From Ovis canadensis (lineage: Eukaryota; Chordata; Mammalia; Artiodactyla; Bovidae), in assembly GCF_042477335.2 (NCBI RefSeq), contig NC_091255.1, positions 26,390,501 through 26,454,500 of the forward strand: DNA of 64,000 nucleotides, given 5' to 3'. Of the stretch, positions 31,761-40,880 are shown piece by piece (the stretch's first letter is position 1; the number at the start of each line of letters is the position of its first letter). The translations under genes and the position numbers were made by a program. The notes below the pieces were generated by a model. The model was not told the DNA's origin. It saw only the letters and a list, made by a program, of their open reading frames with translations, and searched no databases.

Positions 31761-31917
31761 AGTGTGAAAGTAGCTCAGTTGCATCCAGCAACCCCATGGA
31801 CTGTAGCCCACCAAGCTCCTCTGTCCCTGGAATTCTCCAGGCAAGCCTAGTGGAGTGGGTTGCCATTCCCTTCTCCACGGGATCTTTCTGACCCAGGGAT
31901 TGAACCCAGATCAGACA
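31761..31917 (-). repeat. Bov-tA-type SINE, truncated
   Basis: AAAGTAGCTCAGTTGCATCC, GGACTGTAGCCCACCAAGCT, GTGGAGTGGGTTGCCATTCC, ending in TTGAACCCAGATC. Confidence 0.85.
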
Positions 31918-32067
31918 CTATCAATTATACCAGTTACTCTTTTAGTTAGAGGCACATTGTTTAACATGATATACTCAGAAAGGCCTAGGAGAATTAGAAT
32001 ATTGTTCATTTATATAGACCTTTGTTAATCTAATTTTTTGGAAAGATACTTGTATCTTAAATGCTTG

Positions 32068-32203
32068 AAGGAGGAGAAGGGGATCACAGAGGGTGAGATG
32101 GTTGGATGGTATCATGGACTCAATGGACATGAGTTTGAGCAGACTCCGGGAGATGGTGAAGGACCAGGAAGCCTGGCCTGATGCAGTCCATGGGATCGCA
32201 AAA
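32068..32203 (+). mobile_element. BovB LINE 3' fragment
   Basis: GGAGGAGAAGGGGATCACAG, GAGATGGTTGGATGGTATCA, CCAGGAAGCCTGGCCTGATG, CCATGGGATCGCAAA. Confidence 0.88.
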
Positions 32204-32380
32204 TATTTCCTTCAAATGTTTGGAGCTGCAAAATTAGCTCATTCAGTACAGGTAAAATATATGCCACACAATCTAATTGGCTGTGCCAGTTCTCATAGTT
32301 AAACCAGTTGGTCAAATCAAACTCCTTTTCTATCAGAGAGTCTGACATCATTGTTAAATTTGAGTGGATATGTTAATATA
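32204..32380 (-). mobile_element. hAT transposase relic, middle part
   Basis: Minus-strand frame reads FNYENWHSQLDCVAYILPVLNELILQLQTFEG (quoted in pieces: YENWHSQLDCVAYIL, PVLNELILQLQ). This corresponds to the W...LAFL.DI..HLNELNLQLQG block of hAT-derived transposases. With 31575-31760 it may be one broken copy split by BovB and Bov-tA insertions. Confidence 0.55.
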
Positions 32381-32874
32381 CATCCCTGTGATGCTGAGCT
32401 CTAATGCTAAGTCAGATGGGAAAGCACAAGGGTCTTGAGTTTGTATGCAACTGCCATTATTATATTCTGTCAGGGCTCCTTTCTTTGTTTTGTTCTCACT
32501 TCAGGGACAAAGCATATTTTGTCAGGGGAAACATCAGTAAACTGCTAACCTAAAATAATAAAACAGCCAGTTATTTTACCAGCAAAAGGGGTAGCAAAAG
32601 TAGCAGCAAAGAATTGCAATTCAGGACAGGGAATTATGGTGAACCACATACAACTCCAGTTATGCAAAGGACGGGAAACTTCTATTATAGAGAAGGAGGG
32701 GAAGCTGGGCTAGACTTCTAGAAACAAAAGGTCCATTGGAGGAGTTTAAAGTACAGTGGCTTTTTATTGGCTGAGCTGTTGCCAGGCAAGGGGAAAAATC
32801 TTTCTGCCCCCTGCTGGCAGAAATAAAGCAGTGTCATTCCCTGCTGGCGATGCAAGGTACATCTCTTCCTATAG

Positions 32875-33154
32875 TGAAGTGAAGTCGCTGGTAGCATCTT
32901 AGTTATCTGGACTCTGACTCTGCGTGCGCCTCCATTTCACTGGAGGTTTAAAGTGAAGTCGTTCAGTCATGTCCTACTCTTTTTGACCCCATGGACTGTA
33001 GCCCACCAGACTTCTCCGTCCATGGGATTTTCCAGGCAAGAATACTGGAGTGGCCTGTCATTTCCTTCTCCAGGACATCTACCCCACTCAGGGATTGAAC
33101 CAGGTCTCCTGCATTGTAGACAGACGTTGTACCGTCTGAGCCACCAGGGAAGTC
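32875..33154 (-). repeat. Bov-tA-type SINE with 16-base target duplication
   Basis: Includes AAGTGAAGTCGTTCAGTCAT, AAGAATACTGGAGTGGCCTG and CCGTCTGAGCCACCAGGGAA. About 75 bases of non-SINE 3' sequence (32875-32950) were carried along. ACATCTCTTCCTATAG is at 32859-32874 and 33155-33170. Confidence 0.92.
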
Positions 33155-33424
33155 ACATCTCTTCCTATAGGGGTCTGTACTGACGTGGAGTTGTATGTAC
33201 CTGATAGAGCTTCCCGCTTCTGGCCTCCTGACTCCAGGTTAGTTTTCCCTTAATTAATTTTCACCAAATATACATCATCCATATTTCCACTCTACATGAA
33301 TGCAAAACACCCAAATATAAGCCAAACACCCTACTTTTAATGCCAAACTTTGTCACCAACGAATATCTGCATTAAATGAAGGAAATCACAAACCCTGACC
33401 TCAATGCCTTGATGTTAAAAAAAC

Positions 33425-33545
33425 TTCACTGACACTGTTAGAAGAATGAAAAGCTATAGACTGGAGGAAAATATTTGCAAATCCTATATCTGTCAAAGGC
33501 CTTGTATCTAGAACCCAGAAGAAAATTTTCAAAACAGTAAGAAAA
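33425..33545 (+). mobile_element. L1 ORF2 fragment
   Basis: AAAGCTATAGACTGGAGGAA, AATATTTGCAAATCCTATAT, AAAGGCCTTGTATCTAGAAC is the well-known end of L1 ORF2. Confidence 0.8.
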
Positions 33546-33844
33546 CGAACCATTTAATATCACATTTGCATTGATAAAACTGTTTCATTTTCTGGGGATA
33601 ATTGCTTTAACTTTAAAGAAAAGCATATTAGTTTGAAAACTGTGCCTCGCCAAGTTGAATACATCTGCAAACTCTAGTGTAAACTAGTATTATTTTAAAG
33701 GGAGACTACATAAATTTAAGAACAAGTTCAGTATCAATCAAGTGTCCTGCAAATTCCTCTTACAGCTTTTTTGGACAATTCACCTTACTACTGGTTATAA
33801 TTAAAGTGTTCTGTATATTGATTCATGTTAGAAGAGTGTATAAA

Positions 33845-34018
33845 ATTGTTATTACCAACAAGGACCTACTGAATAGCACGTGAAACTCGGCTCGATGTTA
33901 TGGGGCAGCCTGGATGTGAGGGGAGTTTAAGGGAGAATGGAAACATGTATATGTGTAGCTGAGGCCCTTTGCTGTTCACCTGAAACTATCACAACATTGT
34001 TAATTGGCTATAAAAATG
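33845..34018 (+). mobile_element. Ruminant L1 3' UTR fragment
   Basis: AGGACCTACTGAATAGCACG, GGGGCAGCCTGGATGTGAGG, TATATGTGTAGCTGAGGCCC, ACTATCACAACATTGTTAAT. Confidence 0.82.
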
Positions 34019-34019
34019 T

Positions 34020-34735
34020 TATTACTGATTTGTATTATTAAATGTTTTCATCTCAACATAAATTCTTGTAACTGCTTAGCTAAGTCACATATTAACCTTT
34101 TCTTAGAACTTCAAAATTAGCTCATTCATATGCAGTGTGACATCAGTGAGAAAACATAATCACACTGCCTTAGGCCGATTGTTGACTATTTTGTAAGCAC
34201 TCCTTTAGTTTCAAGAAAATCTTGAGTTGAAATGAACAGTACATTAAATAATTGTAAAACTTGTTCAAAACTCAAATGAAAAAATGTGAGCTCACTGAAT
34301 TGTCTTCCATATCTTTCAACAGTTCTATAAATTGGCAGTGCTTCATAGCATTTTCATGTACATGCTGAGCAATTTTAACAACTGTATCCATGACAGTTTT
34401 CATAGTCTGTTTCAGGAAACTGAACGTAAATATTTTTACTTTGTGTCACACAATGGAACCCTTATTTTAAAATTTCAGTATTTGAATTTTTGACCTAACA
34501 CAGCTAAAAGAACCATCTGTCACAATAAAGATTGGGTTTTCCATATCTACCTGAAATTCTTTTCTTACAGATGTAAAAGATTCAAAAATATCTACAGCAT
34601 GAGTTTGACTTTTTAGGCAGTGGATTGACATTTCCTCATAAATGTAAAAGTCCTTTGAAACAAAACTTACCCATATTATTCATTGTTAGTCTAGTATCAC
34701 ATAACTCAAAACAACAACAAAAAAAAGTCTGCCGT
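34020..34735 (-). mobile_element. hAT (Charlie/ZBED-like) transposase relic
   Basis: On the minus strand, broken frames give NPIFIVTDGSFSC (transposase core VTDGA.SM), then MKTVMDTVVKIAQHVHENA, KHCQFIELLKDMEDNSVSSH and farther on NELILKF. The order and the MDTVVKI block match hAT-derived transposases such as GTF2IRD2- or FAM200-type domains. At least five stops or frame breaks make it non-functional. Confidence 0.65.
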
Positions 34736-34914
34736 TTTTTCAAATTTTGAATCAGTTGATCTCTGACATTTTTAGGGAAAAAATCTCATATTCTACAGGT
34801 AATCATTTGGCAGCTTAATTGAAGATACTTCACTTTTTATAAAATTTAGTTCTTACTTTTTTCTATATCATTAAATTTTTTTCCACAACTAAAATAATAG
34901 CTATCTAATGCACT

Positions 34915-35010
34915 GCAGGGCTTCCCTGGTGGCTCAGAGGATAAAGTGTCTGCCTACAATATAGGAGACCAGGGTTCGATCCCTGGGTTAGGAAGATTCC
35001 CCTGGATGGC
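34915..35010 (+). repeat. Bov-tA-type SINE, 3'-truncated
   Basis: GGGCTTCCCTGGTGGCTCAG, GGTTCGATCCCTGGGTTAGG, then unrelated sequence. Confidence 0.85.
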
Positions 35011-35111
35011 TAAATTAAAATATGTCTTACCAAAGCTACTAAGATGTGTCTGAAGTAATGATGTTTTACACTGCTCCAGTTTTCTCATTTTAAATTTAAA
35101 TTACTTAAATT

Positions 35112-35242
35112 TAGGGACTCTCTTGGTAGTCCAGTGGTTAAGATTCCATGCTTCCACTGCAGGGGGCATGGGCTCGATTCTTGGTTGGGGAACTAAGATC
35201 CTTCATACCAGGGGGCATGGCAAAAAATAAATTTTTTCAAAT
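35112..35242 (+). repeat. CHR-type SINE, short form
   Basis: GGGACTCTCTTGGTAGTCCA, GCTTCCACTGCAGGGGGCAT, GGGGAACTAAGATCCTTCAT, GGGGGCATGGC and A-rich tail. Confidence 0.88.
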
Positions 35243-35369
35243 TATAAAATTAGATAAAATGAAGTAAAATTAAAAATTCATTACCTCAGTTACGTTAATC
35301 ACATTTCAATGCTAAATGAAAACATGTGGCTGTTGTCACCATATTGGGTAGTACAGCTGTAGGTCATTG

Positions 35370-35537
35370 ATTCTTTTTTTTTCCAATTTCAGTGTAGTTA
35401 ATTTGCAATACTGTGTTAATTTCTGCTGTACAGCAAAGTGACTCAGTCACATACACATTCTTTTTTATCTTCTTTTCCATTATGGTTTATCCCAGGATAT
35501 TGAATATAGCTCCCTGTGCCATACAGTAGGATCTGTT
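35370..35537 (-). mobile_element. L1 3' UTR fragment
   Basis: GTGTTAATTTCTGCTGTACA, CTTCTTTTCCATTATGGTTT, GAATATAGCTCCCTGTGCCA. Same segment as at 17868. Confidence 0.85.
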
Positions 35538-35539
35538 GT

Positions 35540-35763
35540 CTGTTTGTGTGCCCATTCACTCAGTCATTTCTGGCTCTTTGTGACCCCATGGACTGTAGCC
35601 TGCCAGGATCCTCTGTCCACGAAATGTTCCAAGCAAGCATACTGGAGTGGGTTGCCGTGCCCTCCCTCTAGGGAATCTTCCTGACCCAGGGACTGAACCT
35701 GCATCTCTTTCATCTCCTGCATTGGCAGGCGGATTCTTTACCACTGCACCACCTGGGAAGGCC
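35540..35763 (-). repeat. Bov-tA-type SINE
   Basis: CCATTCACTCAGTCATTTCT, GCATACTGGAGTGGGTTGCC, CTGCACCACCTGGGAAGGCC. Confidence 0.9.
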
Positions 35764-36207
35764 AAATACGAGCTGTCTGTGTAAGTCACTGATTCTTATG
35801 CGTTTCCCTTTAATTAATGCTTTAGCTGCATCATTTCAATTTTGAAACTTTTATTATCATTCAGTTATAAATCTTTCTAATTTCCCATCTGGTTTCTTTT
35901 TCTGATCCATGATTATACTGATGTGTCTATTTTTCCCTTAAATTTTTCCCATTTTTGCTGCATGTACTTTGGGGCTCTATTTTTAGGCACATGCCACATC
36001 TATGATCCATTATGTCTTTTAATGAATTACACCTTTTATAGTTATGAGACATTACTCTTTATTTCTGGTGTTACTCCTTATCTTGAAAAAAGTACTTTAT
36101 CTGATCTCAGTATAGCCTCTTCAGCCGTTTTATTGTTACTGTCTGCATGGTGTATATTTTTCCATACTTGTTACTTCAACTTATCTATGCCTTAAAATGT
36201 CTTTTTA

Positions 36208-36324
36208 TGGGGGAGGAGTCAGACCTTGTGGCATGCAGGATCTTCTCCTGACCAGGGATTGAACCTGTGCCCCTCTGTAGTAGAGGGGCAGAGTCCTAAG
36301 CAGTGGGCCACCAAGGATGTCCCC
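36208..36324 (-). repeat. CHR-type SINE with 15-base target duplication
   Basis: CCTTGTGGCATGCAGGATCT, GACCAGGGATTGAACCTGTG, GGCCACCAAGGATGTCC. TAAAATGTCTTTTTA is at 36193-36207 and 36325-36339. Confidence 0.92.
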
Positions 36325-37129
36325 TAAAATGTCTTTTTAACATCATGCAATTGGATCATGCTTCCTCATCTTCTCTGACAATCGTGTACTTTAATATAAA
36401 AGTTTAATCCACTAATATTGAATGCATTAATTATTGATATGACCAGGTCTCCCTTTTGCTCTGTATTTTCAGCTTGTCCCATCTATTCTTTATTCATTTT
36501 GTCCTTCCTGTCCTGCCTTCTTCTGGATTAATCAAATGCTTTTAAAAATTCTGTTTTAATTTCCTTGTTAGCTTTCTAGCTATACCTCTTTGCACTACAA
36601 GTTAGTGATTCATTAAGAATTACAGCAGACATCCCTGACTTTTCACAATCTACTTAGACTTCCTTTTGCATCGCTTCTTGTAAAATATAAGAAGCTTGAA
36701 GTGTGTGGTTCCATTTACTTCCCCTCCAGGCCTCCAGGAGGTAGTTGTCATATATATCACCTCTACAGATGCTATGAACCATAATACATGTAATTCTTGC
36801 TTTAAATAGGCAGCCTTTTATTTACTTATATCTTTACCATTTCTATTACGCTTTATAGATCAGATCAGAGTTTCTGTTTGGTATCATTTCCTTCTACCTC
36901 AAAGAACTTTCTTTAGTACTTCTTATACTGTAATTCTGTCAGAAATCTATACTTATCTTTATGGGAAATGTGTTTTGTTTGCCTTTAAAAAATAAAAATC
37001 TACCTTTATGCCTTTTTTATTGTGATAAAATATAACCAACAGGAAGTTTAGCATTTTAATCATTTTTAGGTGTTCACTTCAGTGATATTTTGCCTTCTTT
37101 TCTAAAGATTTTTTGGTTTGTTATCTACA

Positions 37130-37253
37130 TAGGCAAGAATACTTGAGTGGGTAGCCATTCCTTTCTCCAGGAAATCTTCTTGACCCAGGGATCAAATCCA
37201 GGACTCCTACATTGCAGGCAGATTCTTTGCCATCTGAGCCACTAGGGAAGCCC
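37130..37253 (-). repeat. Bov-tA-type SINE, truncated
   Basis: AGGCAAGAATACTTGAGTGG, CTCCAGGAAATCTTCTTGAC, GAGCCACTAGGGAAGCCCC. Confidence 0.87.
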
Positions 37254-37263
37254 CAATATCTAT

Positions 37264-37407
37264 CTCAGTTCAGTTCAGTTCAGTTCAGTCGCTCAGTCGT
37301 GTCCGACTCTTTGCGACCCCATGAATTGCAGCACGCCAGGCCTCCCTGTTCATCACCATCTCCCGGAGTTCACTCAGACTCATGTCCATCGAGTCCGTGA
37401 TGCCATT
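37264..37407 (-). mobile_element. BovB LINE 3' end
   Basis: CAGTTCAGTTCAGTTCAGTT, CGCTCAGTCGTGTCCGACTC, CCCGGAGTTCACTCAGACTC, GAGTCCGTGATGCCAT. Confidence 0.9.
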
Positions 37408-37479
37408 CTTGAAAGATGTTTTTTCTAGTGTTCTAATTTGATTTTTTTCCTGAGAAATTAATTCCTTTTGTAATCTTAT

Positions 37480-37600
37480 TTTTAATTTTTAAAATTTATT
37501 TTTAATTGAAGGATAACTGCTTTACAGTAATGTGTTGGGGTTCTGCCAAACATCAACATGGATCACCATAGGTACACATATGTCCCCTCCCTGATTTTTT
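37480..37600 (-). mobile_element. L1 3' end fragment
   Basis: TTTTTAATTGAAGGATAACT, GCTTTACAGTAATGTGTTGG, AACATCAACATGGATCACCA. Confidence 0.65.
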
Positions 37601-37826
37601 TCCTTTTAGAGCTTTAAAAATTTATTTTCCCTGTCTCCTGGCCTCCTTTGTTTCTCATTAGAAACAGTATTTCCTTGTATGTAATGTATCATTTTTCACT
37701 GGCTGCTTTCAAAATTTTTATCTTTGGTTTTCAGCAGATTGGCAGTAATGTACCTGAGTGTGACTTTCTTTGTATTTATTCTACTTAAAGATTGCCAAGC
37801 TTCTTCTCTTTAATAAAGTGTTCTTT

Positions 37827-37946
37827 CTTTTTTTAAAAAAAATTAATTAATTTTAATTGGAGGCTAATGACTTTACAATATTGTGGTGGTTTTTGCCATA
37901 CATCGACATGAATCAGCCATGGGTGTACAAGTGTCCCACCATCTTG
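37827..37946 (-). mobile_element. Short 5'-truncated L1 insertion with target duplication
   Basis: TTAATTGGAGGCTAATGACT, TTTGCCATACATCGACATGA, ATGAATCAGCCATGGGTGTA preceded by a T/A-rich tail. AATAAAGTGTTCTTT flanks it at 37812-37826 and 37947-37961. Confidence 0.85.
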
Positions 37947-37966
37947 AATAAAGTGTTCTTTTTTAA

Positions 37967-38115
37967 ATATTTATTTACTTGGCTGCATCAGGTCTTAGTT
38001 GCGACAAGTGGGCTTAGCTGCCCCGTGGCAACTGAAATTTCCCAGAGCAGAGATAGAACCATGTCCTCTGCACTGGCAGGCGATTCTTAACCACTGGACC
38101 ACCAAGGAAGTCTCC
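37967..38115 (-). repeat. CHR-type SINE
   Basis: TTTATTTACTTGGCTGCATC, GCAGAGATAGAACCATGTCC, CTTAACCACTGGACCACCAA. Confidence 0.87.
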
Positions 38116-38904
38116 ATCTCATATCTGTTCTCGGCCCCTCTGAGGGGCTCCTAAGAATCCCAAATTGCTCCTCCAAGTAGTTTTGTTATTGCCTGTTTCC
38201 TTCTCTTTCTTCTTCTCTGGACCACAAGTTCCTTTATTGAGTCTCTCATTCTCAGAACTTAGCAGAGTACAGCCAACAGAAGGTAACAGTGTGGTTAGAA
38301 AAAAAAAAAAAGGCAGGCAAGTAACATGACCCTTAATATACCTACAGCCCAGCAGGTGCTGAAACAGACATTTTCAAGGTGCTTTAGGGGACAGAAGAGG
38401 AAGCAAGCATGTCTTCATCTGGGCAGTCAGGAAGCCTCAGGAAAGACAGCTCAATGATGTTGCTTGTCCTCTGATCAAAGGAAAATCCCATGAAAAAGCA
38501 GAGACTCTCTTAAAGACCCTCCCAACCCTGTGGGTCTCCACTGAAATGAAAACAATGTCTTTCTTCATGTCACTTGAAGGGATAAGGAATCATAGAGCCT
38601 AGACCTGGGTGATCTATTTCTCTAACACTGCAGCCACCCGCGATTTCTTTCCCTTCCTCTTGCCCATCTGGGAGCCTTTGAACATTTTCCTCCCTTACCC
38701 TAGAGTGTTTTCCTGGCCCTCTTCTCTTTGACTAACCTCTGAAGAGTTAAAGGTTTCGACTTAGACGTCACTTTCTGAGAGAAGAAGGAGGCTCCCTCCT
38801 CCCGCTCAGGGTGAACCCCGTTGCCACACACCCTGCAGCAGCCCACACGTCCCCTTTCTGGACACTTGCCTCATTGTCTTGCCCTCTGTTAGGGCTGCTG
38901 TCTG

Positions 38905-39005
38905 GCGGGCTGAAATCTGTGACAGCAGGGACTGCGTCATCTGGTTCCTGCCCGTGCAGAGCCTGGCACCTGGGAGGTGCTCAGAAATAGCTGTTGCTTC
39001 CATTG
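38905..39005 (+). repeat. L2 3' fragment
   Basis: GTGACAGCAGGGACTGCGTC, CAGAGCCTGGCACCTGGGAG, GGTGCTCAGAAATAGCTGTT. Confidence 0.6.
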
Positions 39006-39091
39006 AATTTCAGCAGTTGCTACAACTTCCTCATTTGAAAGAGAAAAACCAAGGCACAGAGTGGGGAAGTGAGTTTTCCAACAGTCTCATT

Positions 39092-39205
39092 ATTCTTGCC
39101 TGGAAAATCCCACGGATGGAGGAGCCTGGTGGGATACAGTCCACCAGGTCGCAAAGAGTCAGACACGACTGGGACACAACCGGGGGACTGAGCACACACA
39201 CATGC
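39092..39205 (+). repeat. Bov-tA-type SINE, 5'-truncated
   Basis: ATTCTTGCCTGGAAAATCCC, GATGGAGGAGCCTGGTGGGA, GGTCGCAAAGAGTCAGACAC. Confidence 0.87.
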
Positions 39206-39429
39206 GTTAGTGCCAGGGCCAGACATGGCATTCAGGCTGGATAGCTCTCTCCCGGGGGTCCAGCTGAGTTGTTGTCTTGTCCTCCTTCTTTCCTTCCAGA
39301 GTGTGTAGATGGGAACACTGTGCTTTGAGGGGAGGGGGGTTGTTTGTTCTTTTGTATTAGCTACTAAGATGTGCACAAAGGTAGAACTCTCCCAGGAACA
39401 TTTTCGATTCATGGGAAAACACACTACTT

Positions 39430-40080
39430 TTGAAGAGTGAAAAGTGGATGCTTTTAAAGTAATTTCACCCTAACTTTTAAATTCAAAAACTTTCAAGCCT
39501 ATAGGAAATTTGCATGAATTGGACAATAAGCATCCAGCTATACTTCACCTAGATGAAGTTGCTAACATTTTGCACAGTGGTCAGCTTTGTCTCTCTCCCC
39601 CTGAGTGTGTGTGTACACAGACTTTCTTTGTCATAAATACACACTATATCTATGTATATACTCTCTATGTACAAATACATTTATATTTTGCTGAACCATT
39701 TAGGTCAGTTGTAGACATATTATATTTTATCCCTGACCACTTCAGAATCCCTAAGAACAAGAGCATCCTCCTACACAAATACAGCACAATATCACAGTCT
39801 TACAATACTTCTAGCTAATATACATCCATATTGGAACTTCCCCAGTTATCTCGATTACATCTCAAAACCTGTTTCTTTTAAAATCCAAGATCTAATCAAG
39901 AATCATGAATTGTACTTTGTGGCTATGTCTCTTTAGTCTTGTCTAATCTAGAACAGTTTTCAGACTACTTGACCTTTCATGATACTGGCAGTGTTGAAGT
40001 GTCTAGCCAGTCGTTTTGCAGAATTCCTCTAATGTGGACTTGTCCGATTGTTTCCTCATGGTTGGATTCAGATTAAACTT
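39430..40080. mobile_element. Ancient L1-like sequence
   Basis: Phrases such as GTTGCTAACATTTTGCACAG, TTTTGCTGAACCATTTAGGT, GAACAAGAGCATCCTCCTAC, TATGTCTCTTTAGTCTTGTC and TTGTCCGATTGTTTCCTCAT form an ordered block I recall as an old, widespread mammalian L1 segment. Subfamily and orientation are not assigned. Confidence 0.45.
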
Positions 40081-40769
40081 TTTGTTGTTTTCTGTTTTTT
40101 CAGCAAGCTTGGCTGATGCCACGGGTGCCTTCCCATTGCAGTGCCTTCATTCCCGGTGTCCTGAGCCCCGAGGACATTTACCAGCTCCCCAGACCCCTAG
40201 GGCAGTGGGGAGGCCCAGGGAGCCAGCAGGTAAAGCCCAAAGCTTTGGTCTTGGCAGAGTTCACTGCCCGTGACAGCTGCTGACTTGGGGGGGGGGCACT
40301 CCTGCGAGGCCCCCAAGACTGAAGTGGCAACTCTCCACCAGGCGCGCTGGGTGGCCGGTGGGTCACCTGTGGCTGCAGTCACTCTCTGTTGACACAGCTA
40401 CAAAGGGAACAAAAAGAGGGCTGGGGGTATGGCTGTGCCAGCGTAGTCCCACTGGAGGGAAGCGACAGCAAGAGGGGAGGGGAGCAATGACAGAGAGAAA
40501 CAGAATAAAAAAACAGACCAGAAAGTGGTAGATGAAGGGGACACACACACAGCAGAGAAGGAGAAAAAAGCGGAAACAGACGGCAGCAGAGACTCAGAAG
40601 CACAGGCCCCCAGGGGCGGGGGGTGGGGGAGAGCACCAGCTACTTCCCAGTCCATTTCAGAGGCCCTTCAGCTTTGGGATTTTTGGAGAGTGAAGCAAGT
40701 CTGTGTTTATCCTGGTCAGACTCAAAGGGCACCAGGGTTTCTCCCCAGGGGCCGCGTGGGGTCACCTAC

Positions 40770-40880
40770 TCAGGCTCTACTTTTCCAAACACGGAACTTC
40801 TCCTTGGTGTCCCAGGAGCCAGAAAGCCCTGGGCCAGAAGTTTCCTGCTCAGAATGTCTCCCCTCCTTCCATGAGGCTGT
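40770..40880 (-). CDS. ADAP2: ADAP2 terminal coding exon (probable, two acceptor choices)
   Basis: The sequence CTGCAGACAGCCTCATGG contains two possible acceptors four bases apart. One frame reads [11 protein letters not shown], resembling the human C-terminus TASTESGRSSR. The upstream exon ends in phase 1, so the first acceptor (exon from 40880) gives [10 protein letters not shown] and stops at 40851-40849. The second (exon from 40876) gives [10 protein letters not shown] and runs to a stop at 40772-40770. Homology supports the exon; which end is used is unresolved. Confidence 0.6.
   Translation of the reverse strand, partial: TASWKEGRHSEQETSGPGLSGSWDTKEKFRVWKSRA

Larger units (their letters stand above)
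29201..40769. other. Intergenic region between RNF135 and ADAP2
   Basis: About 11.5 kb without a supportable gene. It holds L1, BovB and SINE copies, two hAT-transposase relics and old L1 sequence. The stretches 30665-30890, 31070-31560, 32400-32858, 33171-33424, 35770-36190, 36340-37120, 38116-38900 and 40080-40769 show nothing I can name with confidence; 35770-37120 is AT-rich and may be old L1. Confidence 0.65.
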
